A program made the position numbers and the translations under genes. Shown here in pieces: positions 32,119 to 42,987 of a DNA stretch of 64,000 nt. The stretch is taken from NCBI GenBank assembly GCA_028554645.1, contig JAQOOI010000021.1, positions 2,170,001-2,234,000 of the forward strand, given 5' to 3'. The notes under the pieces were generated by a model, which ran no database searches, was not told the origin of the DNA, and saw only the letters and a program-made list of their open reading frames with translations. The number at the start of each line of letters is the position of its first letter. Position 1 is the stretch's first letter. Source of the DNA: Omphalotus guepiniiformis (lineage: Eukaryota > Basidiomycota > Agaricomycetes > Agaricales > Omphalotaceae).

Positions 32119-32712
32119 CTAGGGGTTCTGTATTATGTGCAATCCCATCATCTCCCTCAACTTCTCCACCTTGGGCTTACTGAGAGGCTTGGTGAGCAAA
32201 TCAGCTGCATTCTCATCAGTAGGCAGATATTCAGGAGCCATGACCTTGTATTCAACTTGGTCTCTCAGCCAGTAGTAATGCCGGTCAAGATGCTTCATCC
32301 TCCCATGATGCTCAGGATTCTTAGCAACCTTGATTGTGGATTGATTGTCCATTAGCAACCTGGCTGGCTGAGGTGTCTGGTATCCCAAATCTTGTAACAG
32401 GCTGTTCATGGCACAAATCTCCTTGCCAGCAGCAACACCTGCCACATATTCTGCCTCTGTAGAGGAGAGTGTTACAAAGGGCTGTAGCTTACTGCTCCAA
32501 CTAACCACACCTGATCCAAGTTTGACCATATACCCACTAGTGGACTTTGAGTTGTCCCTGTTACCACCAAAGTCTGCATCACAGTATGTAACAAATAGAT
32601 CTGGCTGGCAGGGATCAGGACCATATTCAAGCTTCATGTCCATTGTTCCCTTCAGATATCTGAATGCATGTTTTACTGCAACCCAGTGTGCCATGCCAGG
32701 ATTTGAATTGAA
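32119..32712 (-). pseudogene. pol: Copia D RNase H (C-terminal end of the polyprotein)
   Basis: Copia RNase H: FRYLKGTMDM, FVTYCDADFGG, FVTLSSTEAEYVAG, LLMDNQSTI, ADLLTKPLSKPKVEKLR, then the stop. The reading frame is intact to the B insertion at 32713-32716. It joins 56192 across B, restoring ASVLARFNSNPGMAHW. Confidence 0.95.
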
Positions 32713-32716
32713 CCGT

Positions 32717-34209
32717 TAATAGCAGCGTAATGAGCACTCTAAGACATAGGAACTCGTCTAAACTCAAAGGTTGCCTTGTAAAAGCGAGTGTAGTCTGGCG
32801 TTGGCAAAGATTCCGCACGCAGAAAACTGACTAAAGTCGAGCTAGACTGTTGGAAAGACTAACTGAACTGTAAGATCACCGTCTAGACCCTTCGACGAGT
32901 ACCAGAAACAGCAAACAGACAGACACAGACAGACAGACACAGACAGACAGACACAGACAGACAGACAGACAGACAGACAGTTCAAACACAACAGATGTTC
33001 AGATATTTAGCACTCTATTAAAGCACTGCAATTCCTAATAGTCCGCCTCTACCAGCTCGAAGAACCGGGGCCTGACGTTCACAATCAAGAGGCCTTCTGC
33101 GATTTAACGCTCTAGAAGATACGTAAAGTTCTCCAATTTGGCGGGCAGTCGTAACCTGGGGCGCTCGACCCTATACATGACAGTATATGTACTCTACTGC
33201 TTGTAAGTATTTCATAAATAGATAGAAAACTGAGTGGAGTAATTAAAAGGAACAGAGGGATAACATCGAGTATAAAATGGATATAAACAGAAACAATATG
33301 ACTGAGTTGGGTAAGTAGGCACGTCTAGAGGGTAATTATGTGCAGTTCTTGGGTATATATGTGTAAGTATTATGTTTTAGTGATGTTTTTGGTACATCTA
33401 GACCCTTCTTATCATGCGCTCGAGCCATTCTAAACGAACTACTCCTATGCATTTCGTTATTATTCATCTCCGTAACTGTTTTACAGTGTACTTATAGGGG
33501 CGCCGAGGGCAGTTTCTAGTCATTTATCCCGTCGGGCTTCCGTATTTTCTCCTATTTCGACATCTAGACCCCATAGCACCTCGTAGATATACCAATATCC
33601 AGCGCTCGAAGGTCAATTCTGTCATTACTTTACTAATAAGTTATTATACAGTCATCGAGACTGATCATTTTCATAGCTTTGACCATCTAGTATCTCGGAA
33701 CGGAATCGTCGATCATATATTTCCGATCATAAAGCGTTATCTCCAGTATATCATCAATCTGCAGGTTCTAGGAGGTCGGCTAAGTTCGAACAAACCATTT
33801 TGATGGCTCGGCGATACCTCTAGCTTTGTCCTTTCGACATTATCGAGGCTCATGAGGCTATTACGCCTGTGTGTGTGTAGTTTCTTCCTTCCTAAGTCCC
33901 GTGGATTACACAGATACTTGAATAGCGACTTCCAGACGAAGGGCTCTTTGCCAGGCAGGGTGGGTCTGACCATACTGTACAGTCTCGCAGCAGGTAGTTA
34001 CTTCGCCGAAGGTCTAGAGGCATATCAGCCATAAGGTCTTGATGCATACTCGTACATCGTAGTCCTTTCACTTCGAGCCTTTAACTATTCGTGTTCTATG
34101 TTTTAGCTAGCACTATGGGACATAGTCTAGCCCTTTATTCCCATCATATTCACAGTAGAAATCGTTTAATTTCAGGTATTTCAGGTGTGTATGCGTTTTC
34201 AGCGCAACA
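32717..34209 (-). repeat. 3' LTR of element B (1493 bp)
   Basis: + strand TAATAGCAGCG ... GCGCAACA (TGTTGCGC ... CTATTA in element sense). It contains an AGAC/ACAC microsatellite near 32919-32980 and several CTAGACC words. Confidence 0.93.
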
Positions 34210-34243
34210 TCTCCCCCAAACCAAATCTAGACCGTCCCCGGTC
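34210..34243 (+). promoter_or_regulatory. 3' polypurine tract and inverted-repeat box of element B
   Basis: On the + strand TCTCCCCCAAACCAAA (34210-34225) abuts the LTR and is followed by GACCG-TCCC-CGGTC (34230-34243). The same pair, in the same order, lies upstream of both antisense genes of B and of A. It primes plus-strand DNA in one sense and precedes antisense gene 1 by about 475 bases in the other. Confidence 0.7.
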
Positions 34244-34717
34244 TGGTGATCGGTCAGTCATATACCCAAAGATACATTCTAAAGCTTCGCAGACAGCCTG
34301 TTGATTATATAATACTTATTCACACACATCTCAGAGTTCGCCGAAGCAGTGGTACACTGTTCATTGCTTTTTGCCGGTCTATGCCGATCATCAAACTTCA
34401 AACTCCGACCAAAATACTCTCGGCCAGTTGTTTGCCTTCGGCAATTGCCGTAGGTTCTTTTCAGGCAAGTGACTTTCCGTCTCTTTTCCTCTTTCACATT
34501 TCTTATTCAGTTTCTTGCTTCTCTATTCTTTCTTTTCACGCATCTCTCAGCCTTTCACTGGTCCGTGCGCCGTGGGAACGTGGTCAGGTGAGTCGTTCCA
34601 TAAGTAAACGGACTTCAACTTTTTCACGCCCATTCTTCCTTTCTCTCTATTTTTCACTCAGAGTGGCTCTAGCCTTCTGTTTTTCTCTATACATACTTGT
34701 TCTTTTCTTTTCTTCTA

Positions 34718-36638
34718 ATGGCGCGAACTACCGGCAAAGCTTCCAAAGGGAAGGGCAAAGCAGCCTCTTCTTCTCAAATTTCGGCAGTGGCCAAGAAAAC
34801 TCGAGCCGGTCGAAAGACCGCGCAGATCAACCCTCACGAACAAGCCAATGAAGTCATCGCATGTATTGTCGACGTCTATCGTCGTTACTTTGATAAACCA
34901 CGAAAGAATCCCCCCAAGGTCTCAGAAATGACCAAGGCCGTGGAAAGTGCCACTCCCTTCATGGTATGTTGTATTTCTTATAGTTTTAATCTTTCATTCT
35001 TACATTTTCTCTTCTAGGATACTCTCTTTGAGCACGTCGACTTCGACATCGAGGATTTCTGTCCGCATGTGCGCCCGGTGTGGCTAGCTTTAGTGCGACT
35101 TTGCAACCCCCTCGAATCTCGACTCCCATCTCTTCACAAGACTGGTTGGTATATCTCGAAGGACGATCGACAGGAGAAACATAGTCTCGAGCCTGTAAGT
35201 CCTTATTCCACCGTAATCTTTTTAATCTTATTCAATATAATTTCCTAGTTTCACGACTTCGATACCATCCTCGGCGACGATTGTGGCGACAACGATACCG
35301 TTCTTAGCAACTCAGAGGATGAGGTCCTCGAGTCTGACGACGAGTCCGTCCAAGTCAAGCCTGAGGTTCGTTTTCTTCTTCCTATTCCCTTCAAATTTCT
35401 TTCTTATATCCTTTCATATTCTAGCCTGTTCTGACTTCGAAAAAGCGAGCGCTCGAGCTGCTAGAAGACGACGACGACATGGATCTCTTCTCTTTTAAGA
35501 AGCCTCGCGCGTCCACTCCTTCCAAAACACTCAAGACTGGTCCACCCGTTCGCGCAGTGAAGCCCAAACCGAAGCCCAAGCCTAAGGCAAAGGCCCCGAC
35601 TCCCAAAGAGCCATCTCCTGTTGCTAGCGAAAGGTCGCCGACCCCTGCTCCTGCTTCATCAGCGAGGGCTGGTCCTTCTCATCAGGTCTCCGAGGCCGGC
35701 CTCTTCACACATCCTGCTAGCGACACGGTCTTCAACCTTGCCGACTTGCTCCATGCAACTCGAACCATCGACGCAGTAAGTCTCTTTCTTATTTATTTTA
35801 TTACTCTTTCATTTATCTTTTATAGCTCACTGGCAGCTTGCCATGTACGCGATGTACCGCAGCTCACGCAGCAGAGAAGTGTGTCCCGCCCGAAATACAG
35901 AGCACCTCCTACAAATGCGCCGTCTGCTTCAAAAGCAGGCAACCTTGTTCATGGACCCTGACGCCGGCTCGTGCCCTCGAGATGCGAAATACGATCTACG
36001 GGTTGGCTCGTCAAGGTTCTCATAGTAAGTTTAATCATTTATTTCTTTTTATTTAACATCTTTTCTCATTTCCTCCTTATTCAGACCTCGGCGCAGAAGT
36101 TATTGGTCTCGTCGAGAAGATCTCTGTATACGACCAACTTCGCCGCAGCGTCTTGGACCTCGCCGACAACGCCAACAAGCTTCGCGAGTCCATCGAGCGG
36201 GACCAGGAGCACCTTCGTGGTTCAGTCACCGATCCTACCCTTCTTTTCAACATTCTTCATCGTAACGACCCTTCATTCAAGGACGAAATCGAAGATTTGA
36301 AGATGATAGGCGCGGGCTTGGGCTGGGACATGTCGGTTTTGGATCGAGACTCGAGCTTGGTGAAAACGGAGACTGGTTTTCAGATCCAACCGAGTTCGTC
36401 GCGCCTTCCCCTCGACTTCTCTAAATCCGACACTCGCAGCACCATCGAGCGCATGGTAACCTCGGCTCTTGTGCCTCTTCGCTCTTCGGCGAATGCTTCA
36501 TCTTCCCGGGTACCTGCGTCGGCTGGTTCTTCCTTTCCATCCTCCCTCCCTACCATTACGACACTCAACACCGCCCGTTCCCCGGTGGAGGAGGAAAGCG
36601 TTGGTCGGATCCTGGCAGAGGATAGTCCGGAGAGGTGA
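34718..36638 (+). CDS. Antisense accessory gene 1 of element B: six-cysteine (Zn2Cys6-like) protein
   Basis: My splice model has exons 34718-34963, 35018-35194, 35249-35365, 35425-35775, 35826-36024 and 36085-36638, with introns of 50-60 nt, giving 547 residues (A homologue 546). The start MARTTGKASKGKGK is basic. Next come a helical domain (DTLFEHVDFDIEDFCPHVRP), an acidic stretch, and a Lys/Pro-rich tract (VKPKPKPKPKAKAPTPKEP). Exon 5 encodes C-x2-C-x8-C-x11-C-x2-C-x6-C (PCTRC ... KCAVC ... C). Exon 6 is helical (VEKISVYDQLRRSVLDLADN), then GAGLGWDMSVLD, then a Ser-rich tail. Exon number and phases match A gene 1, which supports the model. It is opposite in strand to gag-pol. Inferred role: nuclear DNA-binding regulator. 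Confidence 0.85.
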
Positions 36639-37150
36639 CTCGGGATCTTCGTCGAGGCGTAGCCTACAGTCTTCGGACTTTAAATAATATTTTCATTACA
36701 TCGCAGCAGGGAGTCTCTTTATAGAGCTCCAAAATCATTATATCTAGCAAGGGTTCTCTTCATAGAGGCCCAAATATCTTTGTTTTTCATTTCTTGTACC
36801 ATGTACATAGAAATCTCGTGGCCTTAGTGCCAAATAAAAGCTTTCATGTTCTTTCTTTATGTGTGAATCCATTGTTAAGTTCAAATTTAATTTAATATCT
36901 TTAAGATTGCCTTCGTCGAGGCTGTAAGTATGGACTCGACTTAGAGAAATCCCAGCTCGAAGGTAATAAGTAGTAACTAGACCCCTTTATTTATAAGTCT
37001 CGTGCCCTTACTTATCACTTCTGTGCCTCAGGCACTTATTTGTTCGTTTCAACCAATCTTAGATGTTGATTTATTGAAATCTAAAACACTTAAGTTTCGT
37101 TTTTATGAAATCTTTAGAAATTTCAAAATTCTATGTCCTAGATGGACTCC
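36639..37150 (+). other. Spacer between antisense genes 1 and 2 (B)
   Basis: About 510 bases without a conserved frame. It presumably holds the 3' UTR and terminator of gene 1; A-rich AATAAA-like text (CCAAATAAAAGC near 36829-36840) may be a poly(A) signal. Confidence 0.45.
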
Positions 37151-37187
37151 TCTCCCCCAAACCAAAAGAAGTTCAGCGTCCCCGCTG
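37151..37187 (+). promoter_or_regulatory. Internal polypurine-like tract plus inverted-repeat box (B)
   Basis: TCTCCCCCAAACCAAA (37151-37166) is identical over 16 bases to the tract at the 3' LTR. It is followed by CAGCG-TCCC-CGCTG (37174-37187). It lies 211 bases upstream of antisense gene 2. Element A has the same module at 4800-4834. Confidence 0.68.
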
Positions 37188-37397
37188 CATATCTCGGCTA
37201 GTCCTTAGTTAAGTCCAGGGTGCCTTAATCAGTCGGGCATGTTACTTCGTCGAAGGGACCAGGAGTTCCGCTTTCAGTCAGAAAAGTATAAAGGAGGGTC
37301 GCCGAAGGTGGGTCCAAGTTATCAGTACACTTTAAGACCTTCAACCTGCATTCTCGACCTTACTTTCGTCTTCTTCTCGTTCATATTTCATCGTCAC

Positions 37398-38722
37398 ATG
37401 GCTCGAGGATCCAACAAGACCTGGCCCGAGAGGGATCAATGGTTAAAGGAGACTCAAGAGGCCATTACTGCCGCTCAAGCCGTTCAAGCCTTCCCCAAAG
37501 CCAGTCCCAAGCTTCTAGGACCAGTCGTGACGGCTCTAGCCGATCATATGGTTTGTTTATTATATTCTTCAGGCTTCGTCGAGCTCATATTTCTTCATAG
37601 TCAAAGCCTTTGAATGCCAAAGTGGTGGCCAAGGATGATATCGCCTTTGATACCTTCCAGAAAGGACTCAACACTGTGATAGCTATTACAGAGATTGATG
37701 GGGTAAATCGTCCCTACCATCTAAATGGGCTCGAGGAGTTCTTTGCCAAGCTCGAGGTGCTTCGACAGCCCACTCGCAAGCGCAAGGTAACTCTCCTCTT
37801 TCCTCATTAATCTTTACAAGCTTCATTCTATACTCTTCACAGAACGTTAAATCTCCTCTTATCATCGAAGACGATGATGATGATGATGAGATCGAGTTCG
37901 TCGGAGGTCGGATTGCTTCTACTCCAGTAAGTATCCATATTTCTTAGGTCGAGACTCCGACTTGACCTAAGTTTAGGACTATAAAGCCGGACTCGCAGCC
38001 GCATTGGGTCTTTCTGCATCCATGCATGCCCCTTCTCAAGAATTAAGCCTTCCACCTGGCCTCAAGTTCAACAAGAAGGTCAGGGTAAGTGCGGTGTCTT
38101 CTTATCCATCATATTATAACTTCGCCGAACGTTCAGGACGTCGCGAATCGTTCTTCTACTCTTTCATTGGCCCTCGGCGATGTACCTGGAATGGATGTAC
38201 GTTCTCGTTCCTACCTCAAGGCCATGTATTACTTATCAGTTGCTCAGGATAACATTGCAGCTGCCAATGGCAAGCGCATTCGCCTCGAGCAACCCATTTC
38301 CGATCTTCGTGAGGATATTGAGGGTAAGTAAGCATGGGTTCTCCCTGTCTCGACCCTACTGATCATATTGACCAGAGGATAAGACCCTACGAGAAGCCGC
38401 CATCGCTACAACTTTCCGTCATATCGCGCTCACTCCATATCTCGAACTGCCCAAGCTTAGCGTCGAAGCTTTACGCTCAGTTCTCAATTTCCTTCGTACC
38501 GAACAAGTCACTCTTCAGCATGCTGTACATTTCCATGCCAATCAATACCAGTTCGTTGTTAAACAGATGGACAACATTCAACGAGAGCAATTTAGTCGTC
38601 TCTCAGTCGAGGACAAGCAAACCGCTGATTCTTCATCTTCGGAGACCCCTCAAGATGCTACCATGGAGGAGGCTGGGTCTAGCTCAGCTGATACCACAGC
38701 TACCAACTCTAGCAGTGCCTAA
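37398..38722 (+). CDS. Antisense accessory gene 2 of element B (six exons, unknown function)
   Basis: My splice model has exons 37398-37550, 37601-37786, 37843-37926, 37977-38084, 38137-38323 and 38376-38722, with introns of 50-56 nt, giving 354 residues. Start MARGSNKTWPERDQW. Exon 2 ends with basic PTRKRK, exon 3 has an acidic EDDDDDDE run, exons 5-6 are helical (KAMYYLSVAQDNIAAANGKR; LSVEALRSVLNFLRTEQVTL), and the tail is Ser/Thr-rich (SSSSETPQDATMEEAG). It is homologous to A gene 2 and to the relic at 23563-25491. It ends 191 bases from the convergent pol. No known domain recognised; the helical, NLS-like and acidic pattern suggests a nuclear partner of gene 1, which is inference. Confidence 0.82.
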
Positions 38723-38913
38723 GTAAGTTTCGTCGATCTCCGTAATCTAGTTCTTTCTAACTGAATTGTTGTGAGAATAGGCGCTAGACCCTATATTCAG
38801 AGTCTCCAACCTACTTTACACTCCCAACTCATGATATAGTTCCTATACCCTCGTACATATAACTCTTTTGAGTTTCTTATTACTGTCATTACTTCGAGCC
38901 TTCAGAATATCGA

Positions 38914-41900
38914 TTAAGTACCACTTCGACGCAATAGAACAAACTGTTTATTGCTTCTAGTCCGCACTCCAGTGATCTCTTCAGGTTCTGCGCTTAAATC
39001 CCTCTCAGGAGAAGGATGATCATCTTCTTCATCAGAATCATCTTCATATTCCTCATCTCGAGGCATTCTTAAGTTCGGAATGGAGTCAAAAATGTAATCT
39101 CGACTTTGTTCGTCGTAAGTATCCTCATCTTCGTTCACCATACGTTCTAACTGTTCTGCAGTAAGGTCTATGAGGTCTAGCACGTTCGTAGGTAGGTCTA
39201 TAGGCTCATATCTTGCAAAATGCGGCAGTACGCGAAAGGCAGCAATCTTTTCTTTAAGTACCGAGCCATCCATTTCAGCAATATTGTAGGCACCACCCTT
39301 AGTCCGTCTGATGACAATCATAGGTCCTCTATACCTTGGATACATCTTCCTGTCCAAGCTCTTCTCAATTTGAGTGTTTCGAACTTGTACTAGAGTTCCA
39401 GGTTTGAAATCATAGTCTTTTATTACATGTTCATAATCTTGTTCAAACTTCTTCATAGTTCTTCTTTTCTCTTCGTCGACCCTGGAAATCATGCCCATAA
39501 CATGAGTTCTATGCTTTGCCAAGGCTCTAGCCCTGTAGCCGATCAATTCTTTGTAAGTAAGGACTCTATCTGATACTTCTACCAACCAAGTTGATTCTAT
39601 AAGGTCTAGAGGCAGTATTGGTTCTGCTCCAGTTACTAAGAAGTAAGGAGAACATCCAAATCCTCTTCTAGTTGTTACTCTGTCTGCCCAAAGCACATGT
39701 TTGAGAAACCAGTACCAACATTTAAGATCACCTCCCGTTGCTTTTACTAAAGCTTGACGGATATCAAAGTGTGCTCTTTCAATCTTTCCATTGGCTTGAG
39801 AATTATAGGCTGAGATACGAATCCCTTTAATCCCATACTTCTCTTCCAGCCATTTCAACATTGCAATCATGCTTCTAGCATTATCAGTTACCACTTCTTG
39901 AGGGCAACCCCATCTACATATTATATCTTCAAAGAACCATTCGCCTAAGGCTCGAGCTGTCTCATCTCTGATTGCTCGTCCCTCTGACCAAGAAGATAAA
40001 GCACATCGGCCATGTACAACGTTCTTACAGCCATTACTAGCCGGAGATACTTTGAATACATCCACATGTACCTTCTGGAACAGAGAAGGGGTGTGAGTAA
40101 GGGTAGGTGGTATTTTCAATAGCGCTAGAGCTCGATCTTGACATGCCTGACACGTTTTCACGAACCAGTTGACATCTCGCTCCAGTTCTGGCCACCAGAA
40201 CCTCTTTTCTATCACAGCCTTCGTAGCATACATTCCTTTGTGTCCCAAATGATCATGAGCACTATGCAGGATATACATACGGCGTCCTTTCTCAACTATT
40301 AGCTGATGTTGTCCACCAACTTCATCATTTCTTCGATACATACGTCCTTTCTTGTCGACGAAGTATCGAGACGCCTTCGAAAGAAATTTCTTTCGAGCTC
40401 GAGCATCCATCTCATCCAGCATATCCGATTCAGGATGCATTAAGAACTCTTTTATTCTTGGTAGCAGTCGATCTAGCTCAATCCCTATGGTAGTTCTATG
40501 TTCTTCCATATAAGGATGATCATGTTCCCATTCTTCTGTCGATTCAGGAGCTACTAGAACCTGTGCAAACTGGTCTAGAGTCTTTCCTTGTTCAAATAGT
40601 ATGTGTTCTCGCCAGTAGGCGAATCTTCGTTCTTCTTCAATTAATTCTTGAATATCATCTTCGAAGTCTTCTACTGACAAGGCTAGACCCTGTAAGTATC
40701 CACCTCTAGAGTCTATTTCATGCTTAAAGTCTTCAAAGTCATAAGGGCCCTGCTCATTCTCATCTTCCTGACGAAACCGCAATGGTTCCCCATCATCTTC
40801 ATCTAGATAATCTTCCTCTTCAGCAGGTAATCTCTCTGTTGGTTCACTACCCGGTGGTGGTCTAGATAGTCCATCAGGTCCATGTATAGACCCCTTGATA
40901 TGTACCAATTCAAAGTGATACTTTCTTATTTCTTCAATCCAACGATTAATAGTTGCATTTGGGCCACTACTTGGGTTATCTAACATCCCTTTTATGTAGC
41001 TAGCATCCGTTTCTACAGTTAGATCCCTACAACCATAAGTTTGGTAGTAAGTATGGGCTAGCGCGAGCTTGAGCCCATATAACTCTCTCTTAGGCTGTGA
41101 GAACCTTGCTTCTCGTTCATTTAATGTTATAGATCCAAAGTAGTTATAAAACTTCTTCTTAGGATCTTTAGGATCTCTTTGGTATAAATAATATCCTACA
41201 GCCATCCATGATGTATCCACTGCTAGAGTAATGCCGCTAGACAACGAATAATCAATTGGTTTCAATGCAGGAGCATTTCTAATGCCTTCTTTTAATAGCT
41301 CGACGGCTTCTAACTCTTTTTCTCCTATCTCAAAGGGAACTTGTGAACTAGTCAACCTCGTGAGGGGTCTAGCCTTCTTTGCATAGTCTTTAATGAACAT
41401 CCTGAGTTGTCCTGCAGTCCCCAAGAATGATTTAACGTGTGTACGCTTCGTCCATTGAGTTGCATCCCATGACAAAATGGTCTTAGCCATCTTTTCTTCA
41501 GGTAATTCACCCTCATACGAGACTCTATGTCCCACAACATTTCCTTCTGCGCAGCAAATGAATGCTTTAGGTCCTGAGAAGGTTCCTCCAGCATGTTTCA
41601 TTCGTTGAACAATTCTATTCATATTTTGCATGTGTTCCCATACAAATCTTCTAATTCCACTGTTCTCAGGAATTGTTTCGTATCCTCCACCTTCGAGCTC
41701 ATATCTAGTAGACGGTCCTTTCACTGGAACATCATCTATATAGGGTCTCGTTATGTGTGGAATTTCTTCTTTCAATATATAAGTGATGTCATCATGATAG
41801 ATTGGTACTGAGTTAGTCCAACCCATTGGTAGTTTTACAAGTCGGTGAGGGCCAAAAGGAGTTTGAAACGTCGTCAAATCCCTCGATCCCTCATCTACGA

Positions 41901-42987
41901 GCCTTTCATCATAGCCTACAAATACATCTAGCAGTCCAATACAAGATCTGCCTGCAAAGCTTCTAGCTATATCAGCCGTAGCAGGAGGTATGCCTGAGTG
42001 TTGAATTGTGACCTTATTTAACGGTTCTAGACTGTGTACTAGCCGTAAACTTTTGCCATCTTTCTTCAAAACACAGAACCATCTGGATCTATAAGAGGAG
42101 CTCGAGGGTTCGTAGACCCCAGAATCAATCTTATCTTTAATTATTTTGCATACATCTCCATAGATCCCGGGCGGAATAGGTATATTCCTCTCGACCCATG
42201 GAGTATGTGGTATAACAGGAAATTTAACAGGTGGAAAGAACTCTGTCTTGAAAGTTCCCCCTTCTGAAGCTTCCCATGCAAAACCTTTCTCTTGTACCTT
42301 CATTAAGTGATGTACTAGCTTCATTTCTTCAGGCCATAAGAAGTCTTCATCATGATTCTTCTCAATAATAGCTTTTCTTTCTTCATTATAACGTTCTCCA
42401 GGTGTGAAGTCTGGTGGATTTGGTGACAAAGTCGGCATCCCTTCTAGCGGGTCACCAGTTATGTGCCTTTCTATCCTGAACTCTTCTGGAAGCGTAGTTT
42501 TTACTGGTTTCACTTTTATTGCCACAGGTTTGTACTTACTGCCGAATACTGCAAACGGTTTTCGAAATCTAGCCTTACTTCCACGAGGTAGGATCCTACA
42601 GTGTAAGTTTGGCATTCGCCGAACCATTTTCTCAGTTCGAGCAGCCGTATTGAATACAGTAGCTGCCTCGAGACCCTCATACGCAGGTCTCGAAGGTACT
42701 TTCTCATCCTGTACTCTAGCTTCACGCCAAGTACAATATACCTTGCAATTATCTTCGGTTATTTCCTTCTTCATGTAGCTTTTAAGCATAAGGGCAGCCT
42801 TGGGATCACTCTCTTCAATGCTAGCTCGAGATGCATATACATATGCCTCAGCCTTCTCATTATTAGAGAATGTCTCCTCATCAGGCAGTCTATACCCAGT
42901 TATTTCATATCTACCATCTTTTCCTAGGCCAATACTTACAGCAACCTCTCCCTGATGGCCTGTCAGATCTTCGAGGATTGAAAATTT
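38914..42987 (-). CDS. pol: Ty3/Gypsy Pol (RT-RNase H-integrase), element B
   Basis: Open on the - strand from the frameshift site at 42987 to the stop at 38914; the first ATG (42789) is inside the frame and probably not used. The N-terminal part shows GHQGEVAVSIGLGKDG and ITGYRLPDEET. RT motif PYIDDVPVKGP, RNase H TLAVDTSWMAVGYY, integrase zinc finger HDHLGHKG ... CQACQ, DDE residues in HVDVFK, VVTDNARS and NGKIERAHFD, and an acidic C-terminus without chromodomain. Intact and close to element A pol. Expressed by -1 frameshift from pro (see 42981-42987). It faces antisense gene 2 tail-to-tail. Confidence 0.95.
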   Translation of the reverse strand, partial: KFSILEDLTGHQGEVAVSIGLGKDGRYEITGYRLPDEETFSNNEKAEAYVYASRASIEESDPKAALMLKSYMKKEITEDNCKVYCTWREARVQDEKVPSRPAYEGLEAATVFNTAARTEKMVRRMPNLHCRILPRGSKARFRKPFAVFGSKYKPVAIKVKPVKTTLPEEFRIERHITGDPLEGMPTLSPNPPDFTPGERYNEERKAIIEKNHDEDFLWPEEMKLVHHLMKVQEKGFAWEASEGGTFKTEFFPPVKFPVIPHTPWVERNIPIPPGIYGDVCKIIKDKIDSGVYEPSSSSYRSRWFCVLKKDGKSLRLVHSLEPLNKVTIQHSGIPPATADIARSFAGRSCIGLLDVFVGYDERLVDEGSRDLTTFQTPFGPHRLVKLPMGWTNSVPIYHDDITYILKEEIPHITRPYIDDVPVKGPSTRYELEGGGYETIPENSGIRRFVWEHMQNMNRIVQRMKHAGGTFSGPKAFICCAEGNVVGHRVSYEGELPEEKMAKTILSWDATQWTKRTHVKSFLGTAGQLRMFIKDYAKKARPLTRLTSSQVPFEIGEKELEAVELLKEGIRNAPALKPIDYSLSSGITLAVDTSWMAVGYYLYQRDPKDPKKKFYNYFGSITLNEREARFSQPKRELYGLKLALAHTYYQTYGCRDLTVETDASYIKGMLDNPSSGPNATINRWIEEIRKYHFELVHIKGSIHGPDGLSRPPPGSEPTERLPAEEEDYLDEDDGEPLRFRQEDENEQGPYDFEDFKHEIDSRGGYLQGLALSVEDFEDDIQELIEEERRFAYWREHILFEQGKTLDQFAQVLVAPESTEEWEHDHPYMEEHRTTIGIELDRLLPRIKEFLMHPESDMLDEMDARARKKFLSKASRYFVDKKGRMYRRNDEVGGQHQLIVEKGRRMYILHSAHDHLGHKGMYATKAVIEKRFWWPELERDVNWFVKTCQACQDRALALLKIPPTLTHTPSLFQKVHVDVFKVSPASNGCKNVVHGRCALSSWSEGRAIRDETARALGEWFFEDIICRWGCPQEVVTDNARSMIAMLKWLEEKYGIKGIRISAYNSQANGKIERAHFDIRQALVKATGGDLKCWYWFLKHVLWADRVTTRRGFGCSPYFLVTGAEPILPLDLIESTWLVEVSDRVLTYKELIGYRARALAKHRTHVMGMISRVDEEKRRTMKKFEQDYEHVIKDYDFKPGTLVQVRNTQIEKSLDRKMYPRYRGPMIVIRRTKGGAYNIAEMDGSVLKEKIAAFRVLPHFARYEPIDLPTNVLDLIDLTAEQLERMVNEDEDTYDEQSRDYIFDSIPNLRMPRDEEYEDDSDEEDDHPSPERDLSAEPEEITGVRTRSNKQFVLLRRSGT

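Noticed and set aside
32920..32980. CRISPR-like array (regular AGACAGAC/ACAC units)
   Set aside because: A simple microsatellite with no spacers, present in both B LTRs with a unit-number difference; the genome is eukaryotic.
38914..39060. Antisense gene 2 of B as the 3' end of a host gene captured by pol readthrough
   Set aside because: Conserved order, introns and flanking modules in A and in the relic show that it belongs to the element.
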